Shown: one piece after another, positions 8,131-19,813 of the stretch
Layout: each line of letters opens with the position of its first letter
How positions within the stretch are numbered: position 1 is the first letter of the stretch
Assembly (NCBI GenBank): GCA_907163375.1
Contig: CAJQUW010007434.1
Coordinates: forward strand, 124,001-188,000
Reading direction: 5' to 3'
DNA length: 64,000 nucleotides
Source: Prostheceraeus crozeri
Taxonomy: Eukaryota; Platyhelminthes; Polycladida; Euryleptidae
Program-made: the position numbers and the translations under genes
The notes under the pieces: generated by a model
Told to the model about the DNA's origin: nothing
The model's database searches: none
The model's input: only the letters and a program-made list of their open reading frames with translations

Positions 8131-8282
8131 TTTAGTTGGATAATAGAATATGGAACTAAAGAGAGAGAAAGTGTGCGTCCGTCACTCGTGTGATTCAACG
8201 ATGGAATGATTCTCACTGTGGAAGGCTCGCTATTTATATAGAAATGCTTGATTCTCATTGGATGATGATCCTCATTGGACAA
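8131..8282 (-). promoter_or_regulatory. TATA/CCAAT promoter of the outer capsid-side gene
   Basis: Read on the minus strand, a TATATAAATA box (about 8,230-8,240) lies roughly 100 bases before the start codon. Two CCAAT boxes stand further upstream, visible on the plus strand as attgg at about 8,258 and 8,275. The whole block is conserved in inverted form in Polinton B (62,883-63,042). Confidence 0.65.
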
Positions 8283-9451
8283 TAACATCAAGCTGATTCC
8301 AAATCTGGCCTCCGTTTACCAATCCGAGCCTTCATTCGCCCGCTGGAGCTGTTTCTTGGGAAATTCTAACTCCGTCGTTTTTCGTCAATCTCCCAAAATC
8401 TTAAATGGCGTCTCACATCTAAACGAAGACAGATATGAACAAGCCGTTTCTGTCAGTGAATTTGTCTCACTCTTAGCTTTCAAACGAGCTATTGCACGAC
8501 TTTCTACGATCTCTAGAACCAAAGTTGGAAGATCGGTGCCGGGGGGGGACGTCAGCGAAACTTTTTCTCTCCGATTGCGTTCAAATTCACCATACTGATG
8601 CAGAATTTCACGCTGAATACGAATCTGGCCTCCGTTTTCCCATCCCATGCCTCGTTTTGGCGCTACAGCCCAAAACGTCCAAAATTCTAACTCTGTCGTT
8701 TTTCGACAGTCTCCCAAAATCTTAAATGGCGCCTCACATCTAAACGAAGACAGATATGAACAAGCCGTTTCTTTCAGTGAATTTGTCTTACTCTTAGCTT
8801 TCAAACGAGCTATTGCACGACAAAATCCGTCCACTGGAGAACTCACCAACAAACTTTGGTGAGGGTCCCAGGTCAAAATGCCACACTTTGGAAAATTTTC
8901 AAAATTTTGTCCATACAAAGTCACTCTGACACTTAGGATTTTTTCAGGTGAGCTCCGACCTAAAATCTTGTAACAGCTCTAACTTTTGAACGGCTGGTCC
9001 GATTGACTCGCAACAAAAAATGTCGTCGAGCAGTTTTTTCTCCTCTTTCAAACGAGTAGATGTAAGACAAAATCCGTCCACTAGAACCAAAGTTAGAAGA
9101 TCGCTGTCGGGGGGGGGGTCAGTGAAATTTGATGAAACAAACTTTGGTGAGGGTCCCAGGTCGAAATGCCACACTTTGGAAAATTTTCAAAATTTTACCC
9201 ATACAAAGCCACTCTGACACTTAGGATTTTTTCAGGTGAGCTACGACAGTCCACCCTCCCAACCTGGCCGGCACACCACGCCAACCTGGACAGCACATCA
9301 CCGCGCGCTACAACGGCCGGCCAGAGGGGGGGGGAGTCAGACTCAAAGGACCACGGCGGCCGACCACGACACTCTGCCGTACCAGAGGGGGGGGGACGTC
9401 AGCGACGGCGGCCATCTTGCGCTATCCAGAAGTGGAGTTTTACTTACTACT
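8283..9451. repeat. Terminal repeat of Polinton A
   Basis: About 1.17 kb is shared with the ends of element C (38,428-40,600 and 58,200-59,543) and Polinton B (62,060-62,882). It is built of mosaic blocks separated by runs of 7-9 G, often preceded or followed by a gacgtc motif. The outer end is ...GTTTTACTTACTACT. Open frames here are repeat shadows, not genes. Confidence 0.88.
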
Positions 9452-9457
9452 TTCTGA
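9452..9457. other. Presumed 6-bp target-site duplication of Polinton A
   Basis: TTCTGA follows the element terminus. The partner copy would lie at the left end, outside the window, so it cannot be confirmed here. Confidence 0.4.
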
Positions 9458-9779
9458 TTTTTCTGTTGTATTATGAATTAGAATGTCTTCACATGCAGGA
9501 GTGGCTCTTGGATGCTTTTCTAGCTTTGGATGCTTTCTTAACCTCTTCCGTCATTGCATGTACACCAGTCACGGCATCTTCATTATTTGTCAATTTCATT
9601 GCTTGCCCTACTTTTCCGCACTGCATCAATTGACTAAAACTTTTTTCATCTGCTTTGATTTTTTTGATATTCTATTCAATTTCAAGCGTCGTTGCACTTC
9701 ATCTGCTTCAGACATGAGAGATTTCAGACTTCCTTTTTTCAATTTTTCCAGTCTACACCTTTTCAACATTAGATTCAGA

Positions 9780-9905
9780 GTAGTCCAGATTGAAATGAGA
9801 ATAGTCAAAATTGAAATGAGAATTGTCAATATCAGAATGAGAATAGTCAATATCAAAATGAGAATAGTCAATATCAAAATGAGAATAGTCAAAATTAAAA
9901 TGAAA
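9780..9905. repeat. 21-bp minisatellite
   Basis: About six tandem copies of aaaatgagaatagtcaatat(c) with small changes lie just outside Polinton A. The surrounding 9,458-10,541 has no recognisable gene; the open frames across the repeat are artefacts of its period of 21, a multiple of three. Confidence 0.85.
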
Positions 9906-10541
9906 ATTTTTTTAATGATTTTTCCCGACTTTGACAGTTTATCCTTGTTAAAATCATACACAAGACAGGCCAAGACGGTAGAGGAGGATATGTTGATAAT
10001 GACTAATTCATAGTTTTTATCATAAGCACGTTTATGAAACTTACTATCTTAATTTCAAAGCATGATGTACATATACTATATATATAAAGTATATCGACAC
10101 AAGGTGTTTGACAAGGAGTAGTGACGTTGAACCATCATTTTTTATAACTTCTAAAAATCATGTGGCACTGCATTCAGAGATGGAAACCAGCGCCGGACCG
10201 GACCGGCCTGTATTTCAGACCGGCTTCTGTTACATTAACTATATCACACTACTTTGTTAAATAAATTGCAGACGAAAGACAATTGTTACAGAATATGATC
10301 AGCACCAAATTCTGGAAAAATTTCATAATAGCATTCTCTCACTTTTCTTTATGTCTAATCTTCATCGTAGATTGAATCTTGCTGAATACTGAAGGCAGAG
10401 AGATAAATTTTATTGTCTGCGTATTTCGGTCTGGACATGACATTATTCGGTACTGATGGTCACGCCAGAACTAGTCTCCAGGGGCGAGAAGATCAATTTT
10501 CCATTGAATGTAATACGAATTCAAACCTGAATTCTAACGAA

Positions 10542-10968
10542 CTAGAACAATGACACCACATTGTTGTTGTTGTAGCTGTTGTTTTGGCCCGTTCGGTGTG
10601 AAGAGACATTGATGACAGTCGCTAGAGACGACCGATTACCCTCAAATAATTCAGCAACTGGGTGGCGGAAATTTGGATGGGGTCCGTTGGAAACTGGTAT
10701 AACGCTGCACATCCCATCTTCAGCACTTGATGAGGTTGTGCTCCAGGCTTTCTTCCTCTTCGCCACATTCATCGCACATTGCCTCCTCTGCTAAGCCGAT
10801 ACGACGGCGATACTTCTTGAGAAGAAGAGAAGGCCCTGTCCTGTATCTTGCAAGTTCGGTGCGCTTTGATCTATGCATGCGTTCTGATAAAGCATGACAC
10901 CACATTAAACGTACACAGTCAGTAAATTTAGATCGTGAAGAGTCGAACGGTGTGAACAATATTTCCAT
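10542..10968 (-). pseudogene. Non-LTR retrotransposon (I/Jockey-like) C-terminal fragment
   Basis: The minus strand encodes RTGPSLLLKKYRRRIGLAEE followed by CDECGEEEESLEHNLIKC. This matches the stretch at the end of RNase H-bearing LINE polyproteins where a Cys/His knuckle (C-x2-C...H-x4-C) closes the protein. Frames shift after the knuckle and nothing upstream or downstream adds a reverse transcriptase, so this is a short decayed scrap. Confidence 0.5.
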
Positions 10969-13656
10969 TTGACGAATTTATCACTAAGAAAAGTTGATTT
11001 AGAGATACGTACGTTTCACCTGACAGACCTGCTTGCAATCTGACCGTTGAGGTTCGTGTGCTCGCTGATGCGAGTTACTTCTGCAATGCGTGTGCTTGGC
11101 CAACCACACAAGCCAAAAAGAGACGAATCTCTATGTCAATTTCTAACGCTTCCTGCCATTGCATACCATGGCTGGGATAGGATTGTATCCTCTCTAGACT
11201 AACCCACACGCAAATGAATCGATTTCTATAACTTAAGGGCCGAATGTTACTCTAGGGGTGGAAACTCAACTCTCGTCACTAGGGGTCGAAACACAACTAG
11301 ACGAGTACCTGCTGATGACTGACGGACTGCAGTATTATGTCTTATATCCCTTAATCGGTAGCTGAAGTAGTGGTCGATGTATTGTATTTCAAATGAAGAA
11401 ATGTGGGATTACATGAAGTATTATAGACGGATGAAGAAACTGGCGATAACAAATTCAAGTGAAGAAATAGTATTTTCCATGTGTAGTCTTAGGTATAGTG
11501 TGTATAGTTTCATTGCTTTCTTCTATTGTTTGCCTCCATTATCCACTTATCCACTCTTACCATTATCCACCATGTGTAGTGTCAGATATAGTTCACTTAT
11601 AATCGGTGTAGTAGCATCGTTGTATTTCCATGTTTTACCTCAACTTTTCCAATTTTTATTCATCGGTCTCCTGTTGTTTCATAATATCCATTTTTAATTT
11701 CCTTAACCTATGGTGACCATTTTTCTATTCTATTTCCACTATCAGCATCTGTAGTCGGTAAGGTATATTAGACGTCTGTTTTGAACATGTATGCGGCAGT
11801 GTTTGGAATCTATGGTATTAGTATATTAACAGTAAGAATGAGTAGTGTTACAAATCTTAAGATTTCCACTTTTACCAGATATTGGGCCAAAGCTGATCAA
11901 TTTTAATTCGTTGCCACGAGAAATTTCCATTGAGTTCTTTTAAAACTGATTAATCCAATGGTTACAGTAGCATTGCCTTTGTACACTTACGGATTGGAGA
12001 ACGCCATCAGTCCTCATTAGGACTACTTTCATTAATAATTTAAATTAGTAAGCATTATATTCTATTATAAATGGCTGCTGGGATGATTTCCATCATCGTA
12101 TGAGAACTCTCTCTATTATTCCGATGAATCATCAATGCACAGTGTTAAACTGATACGCAATGTTTTTTAACACGCATTTTCAACATCGGTACAGAATTCA
12201 TTGAAGTGGAATAGTGACGATGTCTCTCTATAGATCGACAGCAGTAGGGATGTTTTCAAGTCAGTCGTCGTTATGGACACATGTTTGGACACATGAGAAC
12301 GGAACATTATGTGATACATCGCAATGCTTAACTTCATGTCTTAGTCATGGGAAATGTGCACATCAATGAGCAACTGACGCACTGACACGAAATCAGAGGA
12401 CAAATGAATTTCCGTGAAATGGCCTCCTGATCTCCTGCGGAACTTCTCAAGATTGGACGGAGACCTGTGGCCCTAATCGTAGCACACACTGTGGCACAAA
12501 TCGTAAAAACATGAATGACAAGACTCAGCACGACATGGCATATGATCTGTTTGTATTCGTGTGAAGAACGCAGAACTCTACAGTCAACTTCTAATCGCAC
12601 TCTCGGGCTGGACATGCAGGTCAACAGATCGCCAGATTTGATACATCGGTTCAATGTGACCACGCTGTCTGACATCCTTTATTGGGTGTGTCTTCATGCT
12701 CACCACACCTAGAGTGACGAAATATGTTCTCGGATGAGATCGGGAAGTGAGTTTATCTTCGTCTTTGTCCGTAATTCAATGATTTACTCACAATGCGGCA
12801 AAGCGCTGTCTCCGCACTGCCCCTACTGGGTGTTAATGCACTTAAACATGAAAATCAAATCAGGGACAGAACAGTTTGTCATTACAGTCATCATCCTCAA
12901 TACAGGTCTTGACCAGTCTTTTAAAGACAGACATACGGGCGCAAGTTGATGCGCATTTAAATGGGAATTACGATAAAAAAAAGATCCACAACTCGATTCT
13001 TACTCTAATCAGCAAGCTCGAGTGGAGTATGTTTGAAGTCGGATAGGATTCATATTTTCATCACGTAGGTTGGTACAATTTCATTCTTCCATGCAGTGAA
13101 ACAGTTTATCAAACCTTGATTTGATCAATACATAGGCTCTTTACTTTCTTCTAATAAAATCATAAAGGAGATTGCTATTTCTTACTTGTATATTCACTTT
13201 TAGATTTGTGATTCTGTCGTGTTCTAAATCCAATTTAAATTGAAGTTGTTTCAAAGATATAATAAAACGTAGAGGTTTACTTCTATTCTATAGTGTGGGT
13301 ATTGTACAGGGAGTTATCGACGACTGAGAGCTTTCTGGTGTACGGAAAACTCACGTGGCAGTGCTACGAGTACATACGATTAAGCATTATGCTCGTATTT
13401 CGTAAATATTCCATTGATTTTCTCAATGTAACTGCTAACCATGAAGTGCAATCTGCTGCACTGCATGATACGCAGACCCATAATGCCATACAATGGTTCA
13501 TAAGCAAAATGTTGTTTTGTAAGCTGTTTGTTTGCTTTCTTCTGATGCAAATCTCTAATTTCATAAGTAATGAAACATGCTGACTTAACTTTACATCAAA
13601 ATGAAATTGAAGCAATACCTCACAGTTAAAGACAAAGCGATGAACATGTCCCTGCA
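10969..13656. other. Intergenic, nothing recognised
   Basis: About 2.7 kb of AT-rich sequence with only short, unrelated open frames. I found no RNA gene, repeat array or transposon end that I could support. Confidence 0.5.
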
Positions 13657-13799
13657 CTCTATGCCAGTGGTTCTCAACCCTTTATGTTCCATGCCCCCTT
13701 TCAAGTTAATCATTTTAATGTGGCCCCCTTGTTCTATAGGCTACTTGATTGGACAGCTAATTATTTCTTCTTTGAATTTTGTTACGGTGCTATCAAATT

Positions 13800-13889
13800 G
13801 GTATTCATTAAAAACATCGTAACATGAAAATTATCGTAAATGAAAAATATCGTAAATGTACTTGAAAAACATCGTATTGAAATAATATA

Positions 13890-13930
<41 letters not shown>

Positions 13931-14186
13931 TATAATAAAAATTTATATAATTTACTGCAATAAAATTATAGCGTGGATTATATTTCGCGTATTAAAATGA
14001 TTGTATAATTAAAAATGATACTTAAATAACTTAATTAAGAGTCGAAGTTTAGGGGTGACGGATACTATGTTTTTTCAAGTGTAATATTATCATACTCTAT
14101 TTTCTATATTTTTCACTTACGATGTTTTTAAATTACGATATTATTATTACGATGTTTTTCATGTTACGATGTTTTCATATAGAACC
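13800..14186. mobile_element. 387-bp MITE with ATCGTAA-rich interior
   Basis: Terminal inverted repeats of about 30 bases share the core AACATCGTAACATGAAAA. The element is flanked by an exact 8-bp duplication, atcaaatt (13,792-13,799 and 14,187-14,194). The inside has repeated atcgtaa/ttacgat motifs and an (AT)n run (13,899-13,926). It has no coding capacity. Confidence 0.85.
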
Positions 14187-14777
14187 ATCAAATTGTATGT
14201 CTCCATTATTTCCTTGATCAGGGCTGCCACTTATCAAAAATAAAAACCGGAAAGTCAAATCAGAATAGGCCCCTAAATTACGTAGTCGTAGGCCCCTCAA
14301 AGTAAGAAACCTACGATCATTCGATATCACACAACCTGGTAAGTTTTGAAATCGTTCAAGCAGAAATTGGGTCTGTTCTAATAAAGATGCTTCTGAATCT
14401 TCACAGTTAGCAAGTAAATGGATGAAATTATTACTGATGCTTATTCAATCATCAGTTTCAACAAGGTGCACTAGAATACATGACTCGAACAGCTACTATT
14501 TTCAGGAGTACCGTTTTCGAAGGTTAGACAGAGTGTATTACAAATACCCCACTACCTCCCCCAATGCAAAATCAGCATGAAGTTATTGAAGTTATTTCAG
14601 CTCGATATAAAGACTGCATATTATCGAATAATCTGCATGTAGGCCTATCGATGATTTTACTTAACTGTTTCAAAGACAACCTTCTCCATTTCGTTCAAAC
14701 ATTTTACATTCAAATTTATAATACAATATTCTCGTGCAGCTTTGTCATTTTCTATTGATGTGTCATGACGTCACACG

Positions 14778-15375
14778 GTGCAAGATCCCGTCCTTATTGT
14801 GAAGAATTTTGATGAAGCCACTAGAAAATTGCTGTTCAGCTGTTCGACGTTTGGAAGACTGCTTCAGCAGAGCGGTATGGTCACAACAAATATCTTTATG
14901 CAAAATCCATGGTCAGCGCAGTCTAAATGCTTGTGCAGGCATTTCCGTGAGTTATTTTCTTTGGGAGAGCCATTATTCTTTCGAGAAATTGAGAATGTGC
15001 GGTAAAATCTTCCTTTCTATGCTGTATAAAATATACCGAATGTCATGAAGGATAGGAATATCTTCATGCAGGATGGAATGCCAGCGCACTACTACAGACC
15101 ATCATAAAAATTATTTAAACACCAATTTTCCTAAATCTTGGATTGACCGTAATGGGAGCCTTTGGAATGGCTTCCGATACCACCAGATTCAATGCCTTGT
15201 GACTTTTTTCTTTTGGGTACGTGTAAGAAATGGTGCATCAAAGTCATCCTATGCATTTGGATGAATTGGAAAACAAAGCTTTGCACCGCTTTCTGTAGAT
15301 CGACGAGCGATTGCGTGGAGATATGCTCTTGCGCTGTTAATCGAAGAATTAGATTGCGTTCGGGCAAATGGTGAG
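14778..15375 (+). pseudogene. Decayed mariner-like DDE transposase fragment
   Basis: Around 15,054-15,375 the plus strand in shifting frames reads IFMQDGMPAHYY, then PPDSMPCDFFLLG and a C-terminal helix region. This matches the second Asp block (F-x-QDG-x-PAH) and third block (SPDL-x-P-x-DFFLWG) of mariner/Tc1-type DDE transposases. Many stops and frameshifts make it an old fossil. The N-terminal half is not convincing. Confidence 0.6.
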
Positions 15376-15399
15376 TAAGTAGAAAACAAATGTTATAGT

Positions 15400-16655
15400 A
15401 GTACTCGTGTCAGGAACTGTTTTCCTTTGAATCATAATCAACTAAAAGAAAATAATCATTGAGCCGCTAATTGCCATTGTATCAACAACTTTGAAATTAT
15501 CACTGCTAGAATCCGACACGTTACATAAACAAAATAATTTTGAATCAATGTCACACAATAAATTGACGACTAAAGACTATCGCATTTTCTCAACATGAAA
15601 AAACGGAGTTCTATATTGTGCCTAAATATTACACATTAAGAAGCCATGCAACCTAATACACTATTTAATCTGAAATGAGATGAGAGCAACGTTACATACT
15701 GTCCATTACGGGAAATACTAACGTTTCTGGATTTTTAGCCGTCATCAGTGCAATATACCTACAAAGAATCAGTAACTCACATGTAAACAAATCATCATCC
15801 GAAATACTGACATCTACAATTAATGAAATACATGCAATTCAAATCTCATTCTGCAAGAGTTCGTTTCCAAAATTTGAAATTTTCAAACACCAATGCAAAT
15901 AGCTGATTGGTGTTTGCAGTTCATGCACGAAGGTGAGCTGCCGGATTTCCAAACACATCCACCTACCGATGGCCTGTGGAGTGAGTTACTGATTTGCTGC
16001 ACTGATGGCGGCTAAAAATTCAAAAACGCTTGCAGTTCAGTCTGAAGAAACTTCATCAGTACTTGCAGCTCCTGTAATGATTCAAATCAAACCTTTCTCT
16101 CATCTCTTTTACTTCAAACATTATAAAAAAACGATGACATCTAAGAACAACTTTCGGCTTTCAAACAAGATCATGACAGATATTTGATAAAGGTTGAACC
16201 GCCATGGCGTAAGTAAACGCAAAATTAACACGAAAAGAAGTCCTTATCTCTTCTGCAGTTGTTTGCGAGATTTCAATTTTCGTTGGTGTCTTTGCCGAAA
16301 TTTAGCCGCTTTTGCAACAAGTGATCGTACAAAACATTCTGTCGTCACTCCCTTGTGTTCCCGAAACTTTTTGGTAGATTTTTCTTTCATGTTTTTCTGG
16401 CAGACTCTTCTTGAAAGACATGTTTTGGAGAGCATCAAAGCAATCAGACTTAAATCATAATAGACTGCATAATAGCGCATTACAATTTTTTCGTCAAGCA
16501 TTCCCACCTAAATTCATTTCTTATTTCAAAACCTTGATTACTTGCGTTTCCTCCAGTTTCTTAGGATTGACGAAAAGATCACTGACTTCCTTGTAGAATA
16601 ATCTTCTGCTCAAGAGTCAAGCGGATTTTCAGAAAGCATCTGCTTTGAATTTGAT
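15400..16655. other. Unassigned interior of the hAT-like element
   Basis: Short open frames exist on both strands (for example 16,244-16,507 minus, rich in Lys/Arg), but none shows a domain I can name. A C-terminal transposase remnant is possible but not supported. Confidence 0.4.
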
Positions 16656-16659
16656 CACC

Positions 16660-17200
16660 CTTAAAAATTGCAGGGTCTTTAAGGTCCCCTAACAATCTGC
16701 ATAGAACCGTTCTCAAATTTAAAGAGCCCTACATAATCTAAAAAGGGCCCACATGCTCTTATCTTTAAGGGTGCCGGTCTCAACCCCATAGGCCCTTTAC
16801 AATCTCAAGAGGTCTATTCATAGGCCTATTTAAAGAGATATTCACAGACTAAAATAGTTGCCGTTCAGAATCTCAAACGGGCGCCCTCACGATCTTAAAG
16901 GGCCCCTTCGCAGTCTCGAAAGGGACCCATCAGGACCTTAAAGGGACCATTTCACAAACTCAAAAGGGCCCCCTCACTATCTTTAAGGGGAACCCTCACA
17001 ATCTCAAAAGGGCCCCCTCACTATCTTTAAGAGGAACCCTCACTATCTTTAAGGGGACCCTCACAATCTCAAAAGGCCCCTTCACGATCTTAAAGGTGTC
17101 CTTCGCAGTCTCAAAAGGGCCCCTCGCGATCTTAAAGGGGACCCTTCGCAGTCTCAAAAAGGCCCCCTCAGGATTTTGAAGGGCCCCTTCACAATCTAAA
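16660..17200. repeat. Minisatellite with agggccc...atctcaaa/atcttaaa units
   Basis: Roughly 31-33-bp degenerate units alternate between ctcacaatctcaaaagggcc and ctcactatctttaagggg types, about 16 copies. GC content is clearly higher than in the surroundings. Confidence 0.8.
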
Positions 17201-17576
17201 ATAGCTCAAAATCCAAATTATTTGTTCCTTGGCAGAATATTTTCTCACTACTTAGTTTATTCTAAAAAACCCCCCCGGAAATCCGGTTAAAACCGGAAGA
17301 ATGGCAGCCCTGCTTGATACACCTCAAGTCAATGTTCGATTTTTACTTTACAATAAATGCTCTGTTTTCATTTCTAAGTTGATTTACGTTAATGTGCATG
17401 TAAGTGCTTTATTTTGAAGAGACTTGAATTTTGAAACATTTCTGTAAACCAAAGGACTATCCGAGTTATTTTTTCGTTTTTTCTCTAAATTTGTATGTGG
17501 CAGGCTAAAAAATTCAAATGTCCGCTTTTAATAAAAACAAATCATTATGAACAATAATCTGAGTGTAGACTCCTAG

Positions 17577-17581
<5 letters not shown>

Positions 17582-17608
<27 letters not shown>
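17582..17608. repeat. (AT)n microsatellite
   Basis: Pure AT run directly beside the first Penelope-like element. PLEs often sit at such AT tracts. Confidence 0.9.
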
Positions 17609-17763
17609 GCCTATATATTTTTCAAAACCATCGTACTCAGCAGTGAGATTTTATTCCGGACATGTTTCGGTATTTGAGGTCATACCATCATCAGCGTTAC
17701 AATCAAATGGCAAAAGCAATTACGAAATGGCTTGTATACAAAAATGAAAAACTATGATGAAAT

Positions 17764-18108
17764 TTACAAATGACGTCTGATTGGGTGAGATCCACTCCTC
17801 TCGTTAGCAAGTGTGTCAAAGTTGCTTTTGATCAATATCGTTTCTAGAATTTTAGGAAATTTAGTTCTACCGACGATGCTGAAATTCTCACGTGACGGAT
17901 GATGCAGGTGCATAGATATCTCTGTAGGGGTCGGTTTACCCGAAATGTGCTCGATAATCCGCGTGGCTAAATAGCGTGTTGTGACGCCAACGTATCGCAT
18001 TTGGCAGCGATCACAGCTGTAAAGGTACACAATATCAGATTTGAGCTCACTCGAAATAGCATCAACGTTCTGACAAAAATCAAGGGTTTTCAGAGTTTTG
18101 AAAATCAA
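17764..18108 (-). pseudogene. GIY-YIG endonuclease domain of PLE 1
   Basis: The frame has VYLYSCDRCQMRYVGVTT followed by RIIEH, the GIY-YIG pattern (Y-x3-C-x2-C-x3-Y-x-G-x-T...R...H) found at the C-terminus of Penelope-like proteins, where it cuts target DNA. It is separated by a frameshift or stop from the upstream segment (18,117-18,320). Confidence 0.75.
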
Positions 18109-18116
18109 TCTAATTT

Positions 18117-18959
18117 TCAGTTTTCAGGTAACGATTTATTGACAGTATAAATTTGTTTCTTTAGCTCTTCGACACGCTTGCTAAGAAGAGGGACATTCCA
18201 GTGAATAAATTTTAGATCATTCTCATGCTCAGTGTGTCTATAATTCGGCTTGCGTTCAACCTCATCTTTGATTTTCAGCATTAACTTAGCAGAGTAGCCA
18301 TTCAACCGACTGAATTTCAAAATTTCATCAATGACGTTATTTTTAATGAATTCGTGAGAGCAAATGCGGAAAGCTCGATAGAATAAAGAGCGGAAAGCCG
18401 CTCTTTATAAGAAAAAGGAGCCATTGCAGACGAAGGAATATACATTCCGGTATTTGTATTGCAAAAGAGACAATAAATCGCCATGACCAATGGTTACTTT
18501 TGTATCTAAAAACCGCAAGGAATCGTGTGACTGATAATCAACAGTAAATTTGATGCTGTTGCTCAACGAATTGATAAACTCAAGAAAATTCTCAATTTAA
18601 TTTTTATTGCGAAAAAGGCAAAAACAGTCGTCGACATATCTTTTGTAAAACTAAGGCTGGTTGCCTGAAAAATGTTTGAATTTGCGCTCTATACTGTCCA
18701 TGGCGAAAGCCGCCATGGTAGGACCCATCTTCGAGCCCATAGCCATACCGTCAAACTGAGTATAGAGATTGCCATGAAAAGAAAAAATGATGTTGGTGCA
18801 CGCTAAACTTAGCAACTCTTTCAAAGCTGTTCGAGAAAGGTTGAAGTTATCAAAATCAATCAAAGTCAAAATATGATCAATGGTTTTGGACACGGGAACG
18901 TTACCAAATAAATTCATCACATCAAAACTGCACATTTCTGCCGTACATTCAGTGTACAT
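18117..18959 (-). pseudogene. Reverse transcriptase fragment of PLE 1
   Basis: The segment at 18,651-18,959 reads CSFDVMNLFGNVPV and DGMAMGSKMGPTMA, matching PLE reverse transcriptase motif A and the GTAMGS-x-x-P motif B. The YxDD-type segment should follow but the frame is broken in between (18,321-18,650). A further coding piece (18,117-18,320) precedes the endonuclease. The 5' part is absent. Confidence 0.7.
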
Positions 18960-19030
18960 GTCCGGAATAAAATCTCACTGCTGAGTACGATGGTTTTGAA
19001 AAATATTACCCTGGGCGATCTTTTTTTTGA

Positions 19031-19054
19031 AATATATATATATATATATATATA
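19031..19054. repeat. (AT)n microsatellite between PLE 1 and PLE 2
   Basis: Short pure AT run separating two Penelope-like insertions. Confidence 0.9.
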
Positions 19055-19306
19055 ATAATACACAACTCAGGAAAAACTAAGATTTGGATTCCCGACCGGT
19101 TTCACCTCTTTGAGGCTAGTCATGGGAATGAACTTAATGCTTTATTTTCAAATAAACATAGTTTCTGGTAAATTACTAGAGAGGAATTAGCACATAGAAG
19201 TAGCCAAGATCAGAATTGTCATGATTTGTTAAGTTTAGGCTGAAGCATAGATATAAGCATCTTCTGTTTATTCTCTCGATCAATTCTTGTGGATGATGGT
19301 GACATC

Positions 19307-19801
19307 TCATAAATAGTAAATAGGTGCAGCTTCAAAATTATTATGTGACGATGTAGTAGCTGCGCACCTTATTAAATGATGACTAACGTCCAAAATTGTG
19401 TATTGAGGTCTAAACATCTGTCGTCTGTATGTATGCCCTGTGTAATAATCTTGACAATTCTTACATCGAATGACATGCACGACATTACTGGAGTAGCAGT
19501 TAAGATTTGTATTAACTGTAAAACATTTAATTACACCATTGACATCAAAGTCTATTGTTTTGCCTACTATCATCGTTTCACAACATGCACATCTGGGTTC
19601 ACCACACCTACTGACACTATTAATAGTCTTTCTATTGTTCTGACAAAGAGATCTAAGGAGAGATTTCGGTTTCTTGAACACACGTGTTACTTTCTTGTCC
19701 TTGAATGACTCAGTTAAACTCAAGCTGCCGCTCACAGGAATAGTCACTTCTTGGAATATGTTAGGATTGTTCTTGTTATGAGCTGTTATAAATGGGATCA
19801 T
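19307..19801 (-). CDS. PLE 2 C-terminal Cys-rich linker and degenerate GIY-YIG
   Basis: The 164-residue frame contains a CGEPRCACCETM cysteine block, then NVVHVIRCKNCQDYYTGHT. This is the usual PLE linker followed by the start of a GIY-YIG endonuclease (C-x2-C-x3-Y-x-G-x-T). The rest of the endonuclease is degenerate. It lies 12 bases after the reverse transcriptase frame, so a break separates what is normally one protein. Confidence 0.75.
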   Translation of the reverse strand: MIPFITAHNKNNPNIFQEVTIPVSGSLSLTESFKDKKVTRVFKKPKSLLRSLCQNNRKTINSVSRCGEPRCACCETMIVGKTIDFDVNGVIKCFTVNTNLNCYSSNVVHVIRCKNCQDYYTGHTYRRQMFRPQYTILDVSHHLIRCAATTSSHNNFEAAPIYYL

Positions 19802-19813
19802 AGAGTTTACGTT

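Larger units (their letters stand above)
1..9451. mobile_element. Polinton/Maverick A, capsid-side half (partial, continues left of the window)
   Basis: This is one end of a Polinton-type element. It is identified by the co-occurrence of a retroviral-type integrase with chromodomain, an A32/FtsK-like packaging ATPase, an adenain-like cysteine protease and an F54H12.2-type capsid protein, the diagnostic Polinton gene set. The right end reads ...TTACTTACTACT at 9451, ending in CT as Polinton ends do, and the same terminus recurs at 38,428, 59,543 and 62,060. The family B polymerase expected on the other half is not in view. Several genes look whole and a few look broken (a handful of breaks). 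It differs from the homologous part of element B by a few percent, so it is a young to middle-aged fossil. Confidence 0.93.
14219..17312. mobile_element. hAT-like element with CAGGGCTGCC termini and 6-bp target duplication
   Basis: CAGGGCTGCCA at 14,219 and its reverse complement ending at 17,312 are flanked by cttgat on both sides (14,213-14,218 and 17,313-17,318). The subterminal ggcccc motifs and accggaa motifs also mirror each other. Inside are a decayed mariner-like transposase (14,778-15,375), unassigned sequence, and a GC-rich minisatellite (16,660-17,200). No transposase of its own is recognised. The 6-bp duplication suggests a subgroup of hAT with shorter targets, as also for 32,181-33,700. 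Confidence 0.65.
17617..19006 (-). mobile_element. Penelope-like element 1, 5'-truncated, with inverted flanking repeats
   Basis: A block of about 48 bases containing ccatcgtactcagcagtgag at 17,617-17,664 returns inverted at about 18,957-19,006. This inverted-repeat arrangement is typical of PLE insertions. Between them the minus strand carries PLE reverse transcriptase and GIY-YIG fragments in several frames. An (AT)n run lies at each side. Confidence 0.8.

Noticed and set aside
8283-9451. Several open frames of 65-180 codons in the Polinton termini (also in 38,428-40,600, 58,200-59,543 and 62,060-62,880)
   Set aside because: They occur on both strands, change with C-run length and recur wherever the terminal repeat recurs. 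They are shadows of repeated DNA, not genes.
9626-9973. Long Ile/Leu-rich frame on the minus strand
   Set aside because: The hydrophobic run is produced by the 21-bp minisatellite, whose period keeps one frame open.
12334-12675. Frame of 113 codons on the minus strand
   Set aside because: Composition is irregular, no domain is recognisable and it overlaps another frame on the plus strand without support.
16660-17200. CRISPR-like regular repeats
   Set aside because: The units are degenerate and contiguous without unique spacers; it is a minisatellite in animal DNA.
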